Shown here piece by piece: positions 1 through 6,834 of a stretch of DNA of 8,075 bases (positions are counted from its first letter, which is position 1; each line of letters opens with the position of its first letter). A model generated the notes under the pieces. The model saw nothing but the letters and a program-made list of their open reading frames with translations, was not told the origin of the DNA and did no database searches. Origin of the DNA: an uncultured Porphyromonadaceae bacterium. GTDB taxonomy: Bacteria; Bacteroidota; Bacteroidia; Bacteroidales; Muribaculaceae. The position numbers and the translations under genes were made by a program. Where the stretch lies: the NCBI GenBank assembly GCA_947176615.1, contig CAMWRO010000126.1:1-8075 (forward strand), read 5' to 3'.

Positions 1-3000
1 AGGCATGGCGATGGGACTCGAAGGACGGCTCTTTTACCGCGATATCTATCCCCCGAGCCCTATAACCCGGTCCTTGACTGCGCCACCCCGACAAGTGAAG
101 GGAATTTTCTCGTAGGGACAATCGGAAACGGAGTGTTTATACTTGAAAAAGGCTCTGCCGAGCTGAAACCCTACCGCGAAATCACCAACTCAATAATAGA
201 CATTTCGCGCGCGCGAATTTCAACCATCAACGAGGACTCGATGGGAAACCTGTGGATCGGAAGCTCTCATCAGGGCATCATTATGGTGCCCCACAGCGAA
301 ATACCGGTCAATTTCATCAATATCGCCCGAGCCATCCGCAACTATTCGGGAGGCAAGACCACTCTGGCAGTTTCGCCTGAAGACGACCGGATCTGGATCG
401 GTCTTGATGACGGAAGACTGATTTCGGTCAACGAGTATGGCAACCGTCAGTCAGTCACGCGTCTCGGAGGCGGCATAACCTCCATGATAACGGCCCGTTC
501 AGGCAACCTTTATCTCGGAGTCGATAATCACGGCCTGTTTGAGTTCTCTCCCGCCACCGGAAATGCCCGCCAGCTCGTTGAAATCAACAGCAACTATCTG
601 GCATCAGGGATTTCGGAAGACCGGCAAGGAAACGTCTACCTCGGCATTCATGGTGCAGGCGTTATAAAGTATGACCCGAAACAGGGCAGCTATGACTGGC
701 TTCTCGACAATGACGGCAACCGCAAGTTTCAATGGCCCTCGTCATTATTCTGCGACTCAAAGGGACGAATCTGGATCGGAATGTTCGGCGGCCTGACAGT
801 CTATGACCCCGCGACAGGCAAAAGCGTCTCCATCAGCGACATGCACTCGCCGATGGTCAAAGGGGTACACCTCTCTATGGCCGAGGATGCGGCAGGAAAC
901 ATCTGGGATGCGACAAGTACCGGACTGTTTATCATAAACCCCGACGACTACTCCTACAAGCGACTGACGACAAAAGAGGGACTGGCTGACAACTATGTGT
1001 CAAACGTCATTTTCGATCAGTCGGGAAACGCTTGGCTGGGAACCCATAACGGTATAAATCGCGTTGACCGGAACTTCAACATCGTTCCGTTTTATGGACG
1101 AAATGACATGTCAGACAACGAATATTTTTCTTCTGCCCGGTCAAACGATAACTCACACCTGCTTTTCAGCGGCGAGAAAGGCGTCACTATCCTCGATCCG
1201 GCCAAGCTAAACAACCCGCCCCTTCCCGAGCGCGACATATTCATTTCAGGAATATACCTTAACAACAGCAAAGTCAACCACACCACCCTTAACGGGTCAG
1301 GAGACAAAATAATCCCCGATGCAGCAGCAGCCCCTGATTTGCTTCATCTGTCGTTCAGGGACAACTCTCTCGCGTTGCGCCTGTCCACAAAAGATTTCCG
1401 CGAGACTGACAACATCGTGTACCAATGGCGCGTAAAAGGCGTTGTGAACGACTGGATTTCAACCGTCCCGGGCAGCGGCATCATAACACTCCCCCACTTC
1501 CAACCCGGCAACTACCGGCTGGAGATACGCGCAACCGAAAACGGAGTGTATTCCGATCTGAAAACTGTCGACATCAATGTGTCGGCCCCGTGGTATCTCT
1601 CTCCGGCGGCAAAGGTCGTATATTTCATCCTGCTATGCGCGCTCATCCTGCTCGTCATCCGCGTTATCCGCCACAAAAACAACGAGAAAGTAACTGAAGA
1701 AAAAATCAAGTTCTTCATCAATATCTCCCATGAGGTGCGCTCCCCGCTGACCCTCATCCTCAGTCCGCTGGAACACATCATGAAAAAAGAGCATGACCCC
1801 GAAACCACCAAGAACCTCAACCTCATCCAGCGTAACGCCAACCGCATTCTCGCGCTCATCAACCAGTTGCTCGACATGAGGAAAATCGACAAGGGGAAGA
1901 TGAAGATTTCATGCACCGAGACCGAACTTGTCGGTTTCGCGTCAGAACTGGTGGACATTTTCAAGGCGCAGGCCGAGGAAAAGCATATCACACTATCTTT
2001 TACCGAGACCGAGCAGAGTGTCGAAAAGGTAAACGTGTGGATTGACCGGAACAACTTCGACAAAGTTCTCGTAAACCTCATCACCAACGCAATCAAATAC
2101 ACCCCTGAAAACGGCCGTATCGATGTCTCGGTCTACGAAGGCTATGACTCTGTCATGGGAGAGTATGCCGCCATCTCGGTCACCGACACCGGCATCGGTC
2201 TTGACGAAAAGAATGTCGACCGCCTCTTTGACCGATTCTATCAGGGGAAATTCAACCGCGGCACCACGCCGCTCGGATTCGGAATCGGTCTCGACCTGTG
2301 CAAGCAACTCGTCGAGCTGCACCACGGCGTCATTACCGCCACAAACAGGCCCGACGGTCAGGGCAGCTGCTTCACAGTGAAAATCCCTATCGGCAACAGC
2401 CATCTGGAATTGGATGAAATAGACGACAGTGACGTTGCGGGAACCCGCAACGTCATGCCCCGCGGGGCATCGCCCATTACCGAGGCTCCTGCGAAAAAGC
2501 CGCGCCGCAACACGTCGCTCCACATCCTCGTAGCCGATGACGACCCGGAAATCCGCGAGTATATCACCGACGCGCTTTCGGCTTTCGGACGCGTGACGGC
2601 CGTGACCAACGGGCGCGAGGCCCTGCAGACAATCAACGAGACGGAAACCGACATCGTTGTATCTGACATAATGATGCCCGAAATGGACGGCCTCACCCTG
2701 TTGAAGACTCTGAAAACCAATGTTGAGACAAACCACATACCGGTGGTGCTGCTCAGCTCGAAAAACGAAATCGCCGACCGCACTGCCGGATGGGACAAAG
2801 GGGCCGACGCATATATTGCCAAACCGTTCAGTATCGCCGAGCTTCAGTCCATAATCGACAACCTCATCGACAACCGTCTGCGTCTGCGCGGGAAATTCTC
2901 GGGAGTGCAGCAGCAAGACGGCAAAATCGACACTCCCGAGCTTAAAGGCAACGACAATGCCCTTGTCGACAAAATTGTCCAAGTCATCAATGACAACCTT

Positions 3001-3276
3001 GATGACTCCAGCCTGAATGTCGAAAAACTCTGTCAGGACGTGGGTCTCAGCCGCGCACATCTGAACCGCAAGATGAAAGAACTTTTCGGTCTGACCCCCA
3101 GCGAGTTCATACGCAATATCCGTCTGCGCAAAGCATGCGAGCTGCTAAAGCAACCCGACGTTGACATCTCTCAGATTGCCTACAGCGTGGGATTCTCGTC
3201 ACAACCCCACTTCTCGACAGCGTTCAAGCGCTTCACCGGCATCTCGCCGTCGGAATACCGAGCCAAGAACTCTTGA
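1..3276 (+). CDS. Hybrid two-component system sensor/regulator (HTCS), 5'-partial
   Basis: The frame is open from the left edge, so the true start lies upstream. Family members are about 1,300-1,450 aa. The GTG at 133 falls inside a propeller repeat and is not a credible start. Numbering from that GTG: propeller blades with W/Y-I/L-G signatures fill residues 1-370 (GNLWIGSS, RIWIGLDD, NLYLGVDN, NVYLGIHG, RIWIGMFG, NAWLGTHN); a Y_Y_Y domain spans about 420-490; one membrane helix about 494-512; the HisKA site ISHEVRSP has phospho-acceptor H533; the HATPase has its N box near 647-657, DTGIG at 685 and GFGIGL at 715-720; the receiver has DDD at 802-804, phospho-acceptor D845 and K897; an AraC-type double HTH fills about 945-1045. 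All catalytic residues are present. By family knowledge the periplasmic propeller binds a glycan breakdown product and the AraC end activates polysaccharide-utilisation genes. No such genes are in view, so the ligand is unknown. Oddities: a probable frameshift near base 50, and a palindromic insert at 2430-2470. Confidence 0.95.
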   Translation, partial: RHGDGTRRTALLPRYLSPEPYNPVLDCATPTSEGNFLVGTIGNGVFILEKGSAELKPYREITNSIIDISRARISTINEDSMGNLWIGSSHQGIIMVPHSEIPVNFINIARAIRNYSGGKTTLAVSPEDDRIWIGLDDGRLISVNEYGNRQSVTRLGGGITSMITARSGNLYLGVDNHGLFEFSPATGNARQLVEINSNYLASGISEDRQGNVYLGIHGAGVIKYDPKQGSYDWLLDNDGNRKFQWPSSLFCDSKGRIWIGMFGGLTVYDPATGKSVSISDMHSPMVKGVHLSMAEDAAGNIWDATSTGLFIINPDDYSYKRLTTKEGLADNYVSNVIFDQSGNAWLGTHNGINRVDRNFNIVPFYGRNDMSDNEYFSSARSNDNSHLLFSGEKGVTILDPAKLNNPPLPERDIFISGIYLNNSKVNHTTLNGSGDKIIPDAAAAPDLLHLSFRDNSLALRLSTKDFRETDNIVYQWRVKGVVNDWISTVPGSGIITLPHFQPGNYRLEIRATENGVYSDLKTVDINVSAPWYLSPAAKVVYFILLCALILLVIRVIRHKNNEKVTEEKIKFFINISHEVRSPLTLILSPLEHIMKKEHDPETTKNLNLIQRNANRILALINQLLDMRKIDKGKMKISCTETELVGFASELVDIFKAQAEEKHITLSFTETEQSVEKVNVWIDRNNFDKVLVNLITNAIKYTPENGRIDVSVYEGYDSVMGEYAAISVTDTGIGLDEKNVDRLFDRFYQGKFNRGTTPLGFGIGLDLCKQLVELHHGVITATNRPDGQGSCFTVKIPIGNSHLELDEIDDSDVAGTRNVMPRGASPITEAPAKKPRRNTSLHILVADDDPEIREYITDALSAFGRVTAVTNGREALQTINETETDIVVSDIMMPEMDGLTLLKTLKTNVETNHIPVVLLSSKNEIADRTAGWDKGADAYIAKPFSIAELQSIIDNLIDNRLRLRGKFSGVQQQDGKIDTPELKGNDNALVDKIVQVINDNLDDSSLNVEKLCQDVGLSRAHLNRKMKELFGLTPSEFIRNIRLRKACELLKQPDVDISQIAYSVGFSSQPHFSTAFKRFTGISPSEYRAKNS
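2430..2470. repeat. Tandem pair of perfect palindromes inside the HTCS gene
   Basis: Two inverted repeats abut and share a boundary base. The first is T+GACGTTGCGGG, an AA loop, then CCCGCAACGTC+A (12-bp stem, 2430-2455). The second is the 16-bp perfect palindrome ATGCCCCGCGGGGCAT (2455-2470). The core 2431-2469 is 39 nt, exactly 13 codons (DVAGTRNVMPRGA). It lies in the low-complexity linker between the HATPase and receiver domains, where extra residues should be tolerated. The symmetry is seen directly. That this is an inserted REP-like or palindromic mobile element, and not an accident of GC-rich codons, is inference. Confidence 0.7.
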
Positions 3277-3335
3277 TATTTTTCGCGAGAAATCGCAATG
3301 CCGGAACAAACACGCCTGAAAGATTCCGTGCTATA

Positions 3336-3372
3336 AAACAGTACCCCCCGGGAGTCCCGGGGGGTACTGTTT
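3336..3372. terminator. Bidirectional intrinsic terminator between convergent genes
   Basis: A perfect 17-bp stem (3336-3352 paired with 3356-3372) has a 3-nt loop AGT. The core is CCCCCCGGG/CCCGGGGGG and the base of the stem is A/T (AAACAGTA / TACTGTTT). Read leftward, the stem is followed by TTTTATAG including its basal Ts. Read rightward, it ends in TTTATGATG. It lies 59 bp after the HTCS stop and 17 bp after the stop of the converging CoA-transferase gene, so it probably ends both transcripts. The short U-tracts are modest, but the stem is very strong. Confidence 0.88.
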
Positions 3373-3389
3373 ATGATGTAATTATCCTG

Positions 3390-4889
3390 TTATGCAAACT
3401 TTGACCAGTCGACATTGCGCATGTCACCCGAGGTGAGGAACTCGGTGTGGAACGCAAGCGACGCGCGGAGCGTGTGGGGAGTCTGCCCGCCGGTGGCAGC
3501 AGCCAGCTTGAGATAGTCGCGCAATGTTTCGCGATAGATGGGGTGGGCACAGTTGTTGATAATCTCGTGGGCGCGCTGAACGGGGTCTTTGCCGCGGAGA
3601 TCGGCAACACCTTGGTCGGTGACGAGGATGTCGACCGAGTGCTCGGTGTGGTCCACATGCGATACCATCGGGACGATGTTGGAAATCTTTCCTTCCTTTG
3701 TAATCGAGGGGCAGGAGAAGATTGACAGGTAGGCATTGCGGGTAAAGTCGCCCGAACCGCCGATACCGTTCATCATCTTTGTGCCGGTCACATGGGTTGA
3801 GTTGATGTTTCCGAAAATATCGGCTTCGAGGGCGGTGTTCATCGCGATTACGCCAAGACGGCGGATAACCTCGGGGTTGTTGGATATTTCGGCGGGGCGG
3901 ATGACGAGTTTTTCCTTGAAGAAGTCGATATTGTTGATAACGTCATCCTCGACCTCGTTGGACACGGTCAGCGAGCATGTGCTGCCAAACTTGCAGCGGC
4001 CTTTCTTCATCAGGTCGATGACGGCATCCTGAATAACCTCGGTGTACATCTCGAATGCGGGGATTTCCTTGGCATCGGCAAGGCCGTAAAGGACGGCGTT
4101 GGCCACGTTGCCCACACCTGACTGGATGGGGAGGAATGTAGAAGGAATGCGTCCGCTGCGGAGCTCGCTGATGAGGAATTCACACACGTTTCCGCCGATT
4201 CTCATCGTTGTCTCATCGGGAGCGGTAAACGGTTTCACTCCTTCATAGTCGTTGCTCATAACGACACCCACAATCTTGTCGGGGTCTATTTTCAGCACGG
4301 GGGAACCGATGCGGTCACTGGGTTTGAAAATAGGCACTTCGCTGCGGTAAGGGGGGTCGAGCGGCATGTAAATGTCGTGCAGGCCATACAGGGCATGGTG
4401 CAGCTTTTCATTCAGCTCGATTATGATTTTCTTGGCATATTTTGCATAAGTAGGGACGTTGCCCACGCCGGTGCCGACAACGACTGTTCCGTCGTCTTGA
4501 ATGTCAGACGCCTCGATTATGGCAATGTCAAGGTCGCCAAAGAATCCGTAACGGAATTTCTGGGCGAGTTCCGAGAGGTGCAGGTCAAAGTAATGCGCGT
4601 CATGGGAGTTGATGCGCTTGCGCAGGTCGGGAAGGTTCTGATAGGGAGTGCGCATCCCGATAGCGTTGGCGCGGGCGAGCACACCGTCACAACGGTCACT
4701 TGTGGATGCACCCGTGAAAATATTGAGTTTGAATGGTTTTCCTTCGGCATGAAGGCTTTCGGCCTTTTCAGCAACAGCTCCGGGGACAACCTTGGGAGAT
4801 CCGGGCGCGGTAAAACCCGAAAAACCAACTTTGGCGCCGTCAAAGAACAACTCGGCGGCTTCCTGCGGGGTTATAATTGGAAATCTCAT
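3390..4889 (-). CDS. Acetyl-CoA hydrolase/transferase family protein (probable succinate:acetate/propionate CoA-transferase)
   Basis: A complete 499-aa cytoplasmic enzyme, close to the roughly 500 aa usual for the family (Cat1, ScpC, AarC, Ach1). Such enzymes move CoA between acyl-CoA and a carboxylate through a glutamyl-CoA thioester. Visible landmarks are an N-terminal GFSGFTAPGSPK segment (about 22-33), a glycine-rich GTGVGN segment, QSGVGNVANAVLYGL, FEMYTEVIQD with E284 as the likely catalytic glutamate, and the GIGGSGDFTRNA motif near 374-385. In Bacteroidales, members typically transfer CoA from propionyl-CoA or acetyl-CoA to succinate in succinate/propionate fermentation; the exact acyl preference cannot be read from sequence. 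The start at 4889 is the first ATG before the conserved PIITPQEAAELF. The only upstream gap is 48 bp after the 140-aa gene, with no recognisable promoter box, so co-transcription with that gene is likely. It ends at the shared terminator. Confidence 0.95.
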   Translation of the reverse strand: MRFPIITPQEAAELFFDGAKVGFSGFTAPGSPKVVPGAVAEKAESLHAEGKPFKLNIFTGASTSDRCDGVLARANAIGMRTPYQNLPDLRKRINSHDAHYFDLHLSELAQKFRYGFFGDLDIAIIEASDIQDDGTVVVGTGVGNVPTYAKYAKKIIIELNEKLHHALYGLHDIYMPLDPPYRSEVPIFKPSDRIGSPVLKIDPDKIVGVVMSNDYEGVKPFTAPDETTMRIGGNVCEFLISELRSGRIPSTFLPIQSGVGNVANAVLYGLADAKEIPAFEMYTEVIQDAVIDLMKKGRCKFGSTCSLTVSNEVEDDVINNIDFFKEKLVIRPAEISNNPEVIRRLGVIAMNTALEADIFGNINSTHVTGTKMMNGIGGSGDFTRNAYLSIFSCPSITKEGKISNIVPMVSHVDHTEHSVDILVTDQGVADLRGKDPVQRAHEIINNCAHPIYRETLRDYLKLAAATGGQTPHTLRASLAFHTEFLTSGDMRNVDWSKFA

Positions 4890-4937
4890 TTGTGAATGTT
4901 TTATTGAAATGTGATAAGTTTTCTTCTATTATGGTTA

Positions 4938-5360
4938 TTAGAATTTGGGAGTAAGTACTTCGGCATCGATTACCGACTGCCTCCATCGGGCATAATGAGC
5001 TGCTAACGCGGGGGCAACAGACTCGTCAACACGCGACATGGGTGTTGATTCGGTCTCGGCCGGCGGGGAGGGAGGTGTCACGCGGCCACCTTCGACCGGC
5101 AAGACCGGCTCGTGACGCTTCTTGTGACGTTTATCAGGTTTCGGTTTCTTTTCGACCGGGGTCTCTACCGGCTGAGGCTCCGTCAAGGGCACAATGTCAA
5201 AACCGCCGGCATTGAACACGTCTGATGGCCATTGGGTTTCGGGAGGAGGAGGGGGAGCACTGAGTTTCCGATTCTCTTCCCGCGATGCCGACCGCTCTTT
5301 AATCCAACTGTAGATTACGCTGATGGCAATTACGATTATTGCGGAAATAAGTTTCTCCAT
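4938..5360 (-). CDS. Small membrane-anchored proline-rich protein, function unknown
   Basis: A 140-aa protein that I cannot assign a function. Residues 3-20 (KLISAIIVIAISVIYSWI) form a single hydrophobic helix, followed at once by basic KERSASREENRK. By the positive-inside rule this suggests an N-out, C-in anchor instead of a cleaved signal peptide. The middle is disordered-looking: five prolines at 36-40, repeated Pro-Glu segments, and a Lys/Arg/His block at 71-83. The C-terminus (124-140, ARWRQSVIDAEVLTPKF) is the only region that looks structured. From memory, short Bacteroidales proteins with an N-terminal helix and a similar R-x-x-I-x-x-x-E-I/V-L-x-x-K-F/Y tail are common and listed as hypothetical. 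A good Bacteroidetes promoter (5386-5417) supports real expression. It is divergent from miaB and 48 bp upstream of the CoA-transferase gene. Reality of the gene is likely; its role is open. Confidence 0.82.
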   Translation of the reverse strand: MEKLISAIIVIAISVIYSWIKERSASREENRKLSAPPPPPETQWPSDVFNAGGFDIVPLTEPQPVETPVEKKPKPDKRHKKRHEPVLPVEGGRVTPPSPPAETESTPMSRVDESVAPALAAHYARWRQSVIDAEVLTPKF

Positions 5361-5382
5361 TGGGCGGAATTTTGTAATTTTG
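5352..5382 (+). promoter_or_regulatory. Probable promoter for miaB-umuC
   Basis: A -7 box TAATTTTG (5375-5382) fits TAnnTTTG. A near-match -33 box, TTTC at 5352-5355 (consensus TTTG), lies 19 bp upstream. Transcription would start near 5388 and leave a leader of about 54 nt before the miaB ATG at 5442. The -33 box is imperfect and lies inside the first codons of the divergent gene, so this promoter looks weaker than its minus-strand partner. Confidence 0.5.
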
Positions 5383-5385
5383 CGA

Positions 5386-5417
5386 CAAATTTAATCATTT
5401 CCGCGCTGATTTACAAA
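5386..5417 (-). promoter_or_regulatory. Bacteroidetes-type promoter for the 140-aa gene
   Basis: On the minus strand a -33 TTTG (5417-5414) is separated by exactly 20 bp from a -7 box TAAATTTG (5393-5386). This matches the known primary sigma-factor consensus of Bacteroidetes, TTTG-N19-21-TAnnTTTG. Transcription would begin near 5380, leaving a leader of about 20 nt before the ATG at 5360. It probably drives both this gene and the CoA-transferase gene. Confidence 0.72.
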
Positions 5418-5441
5418 GAATCGCACCTGCAAATTATCGTT

Positions 5442-6803
5442 ATGACCAATATATCCACTCCCCGGCCCGGTCTGAGGCTGTTTATCGAAACCTATGGCTG
5501 TCAAATGAATGTAGCCGACAGCGAGGTTGTCGCGTCTATTATGGAGATGGCGGGATACAGCTTGGCCGACTCGGTCGAAGATGCTGATGCCGTAATGCTC
5601 AACACTTGCTCTATCCGCGACAATGCCGAGCAAAAAATTCTTTCACGCCTTGCTTTCCTGAACTCGTTGCGGCGCAAACGTTCCAAGGAGATGCCGCGTC
5701 TCATCATAGGGGTTATCGGGTGTATGGCCGAGCGTGTCAAGGAAGACTTGATTGCCAACCACGGCGTGGATCTTGTGGCCGGACCTGACTCCTATCTCGA
5801 CCTTCCCTCCCTCTTTGCCTCAGTCGAGGCCGGGGAGCAGGCTGTCAACGTGGAGCTGAGCACGACCGAGACCTATCGCGACGTGATACCCGTGCGCATC
5901 GGCCCGAACACCGTGTCAGGATTCATCAGCATCATGCGCGGGTGTAACAATTTCTGCTCCTACTGCATCGTTCCCTATACCCGAGGTCGTGAACGCTCCC
6001 GCGAGCCGCAAAGTATCCTCAACGAGCTTGCCGATCTTCGCGCTCGCGGATTCAAAGAGGTCACTCTGCTGGGACAGAATGTCAACAGCTATCTGTATAA
6101 AGACCCTGAAACGGGTGACAGCCTTGATTTTGCCGGGTTGCTTGCCACCGTCGCCGATGCCGCTCCTGAAATGCGTGTGAGGTTCACGACCTCCCATCCC
6201 AAGGACATGACCGACCGCATCATCGACGTGATTGCAGCGCGGCCCAACGTGTGCAACCACATTCACCTCCCGGTACAGAGCGGCAGCAACAGCGTGCTGA
6301 AAGCTATGAACCGCAAGTATACCCGCGAATGGTATCTCGACCGCATCGCGGCTATCCGCGCCCGCATCCCCGACTGCGGCATATCGACCGACCTTTTCAC
6401 CGGTTTTCATGGCGAGACCGAGGAGGATTTCCAAGAGACTCTCGACCTGATGCGCACCGTGGGTTTTGATTCGTCGTTCATGTTCAAGTACTCGGAGCGT
6501 CCCGGTACACTTGCCGCCAAGATGATGCCCGACAACATAGCCGAGGATGTCAAAATCGAGCGTCTAAACCGCATGATTGCGTTGCAGAACGAGTTGTCAC
6601 GCGAGTCCAATGCCCGCGACGTGGGCAAGACTTTTGACGTGCTCGTCGAGGGTATGTCGAAACGCAGCCGCGAGCAGTTTGTAGGGCGCACTCCTCAGAA
6701 CAAGACCGTTGTCTTCCCTCGCGGTGACTACCGTGTGGGCGACACTGTCAAGGTGAAAGTCATCGACTCGTCATCGGCGACCCTTATCGCCGAATTGGCC
6801 TGA
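5442..6803 (+). CDS. miaB: tRNA-2-methylthio-N6-dimethylallyladenosine synthase (MiaB)
   Basis: A 453-aa radical-SAM methylthiotransferase that converts i6A37 to ms2i6A37 in tRNAs reading UNN codons. The N-terminal methylthiotransferase domain has the three cysteines binding one 4Fe-4S cluster: C20 (YGCQMN), C56 (NTCSIRDNAE) and C94 (IGCMAE). The radical-SAM CxxxCxxC is C168/C172/C175, followed by IVPYTRGRERSR. A TRAM RNA-binding domain occupies about 392-452. NTCSIRDNAEQK together with PYTRGRERSR favours MiaB over the relatives RimO and MtaB, and length is typical (440-475 aa). The open frame extends upstream to 5232, but that part overlaps the divergent gene and its promoter. The ATG at 5442 places ETYGCQMN at residue 16, as usual. 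It leads a likely two-gene unit with the UmuC-like polymerase 31 bp downstream. Confidence 0.97.
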   Translation: MTNISTPRPGLRLFIETYGCQMNVADSEVVASIMEMAGYSLADSVEDADAVMLNTCSIRDNAEQKILSRLAFLNSLRRKRSKEMPRLIIGVIGCMAERVKEDLIANHGVDLVAGPDSYLDLPSLFASVEAGEQAVNVELSTTETYRDVIPVRIGPNTVSGFISIMRGCNNFCSYCIVPYTRGRERSREPQSILNELADLRARGFKEVTLLGQNVNSYLYKDPETGDSLDFAGLLATVADAAPEMRVRFTTSHPKDMTDRIIDVIAARPNVCNHIHLPVQSGSNSVLKAMNRKYTREWYLDRIAAIRARIPDCGISTDLFTGFHGETEEDFQETLDLMRTVGFDSSFMFKYSERPGTLAAKMMPDNIAEDVKIERLNRMIALQNELSRESNARDVGKTFDVLVEGMSKRSREQFVGRTPQNKTVVFPRGDYRVGDTVKVKVIDSSSATLIAELA

Positions 6804-6809
6804 TTCTCC

Positions 6810-6833
6810 GATTTCACCCTCCCCTCTGAAATC
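6810..6833 (+). other. Small inverted repeat in the miaB-umuC gap
   Basis: GATTTCA (6810-6816) and TGAAATC (6827-6833) are perfect inverted repeats around an all-pyrimidine 10-nt loop, CCCTCCCCTC. It occupies most of the 31-bp gap and ends one base before the umuC ATG. The stem is weak (7 bp, two G-C pairs), so a role in translation or processing is speculative. Confidence 0.3.
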
Positions 6834-6834
6834 A

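Noticed and set aside
133..135. GTG at 133 as the HTCS start codon
   Set aside because: It falls inside a propeller repeat (GNFLVGTIGNGVFIL). The frame is open further upstream, and the protein would lack half its sensor and its signal peptide.
1993..3060. A 355-aa minus-strand open frame opposite the HTCS kinase and receiver
   Set aside because: It is a high-GC antisense shadow of strongly motif-supported coding sequence, with no recognisable domain or promoter.
4377..4895. A 172-aa plus-strand open frame opposite the CoA-transferase gene
   Set aside because: It is antisense to a complete, conserved enzyme, with no domain, promoter or ribosome-binding site.
5232..5441. A 523-aa miaB product starting at 5232
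   Set aside because: The extra 70 residues overlap the divergent 140-aa gene and the promoter region and have no family counterpart. The ATG at 5442 gives the normal MiaB N-terminus.
5916..6434. A 172-aa minus-strand open frame opposite miaB
   Set aside because: It lies opposite the radical-SAM core of MiaB and its sequence resembles nothing recognisable. It is a shadow frame.
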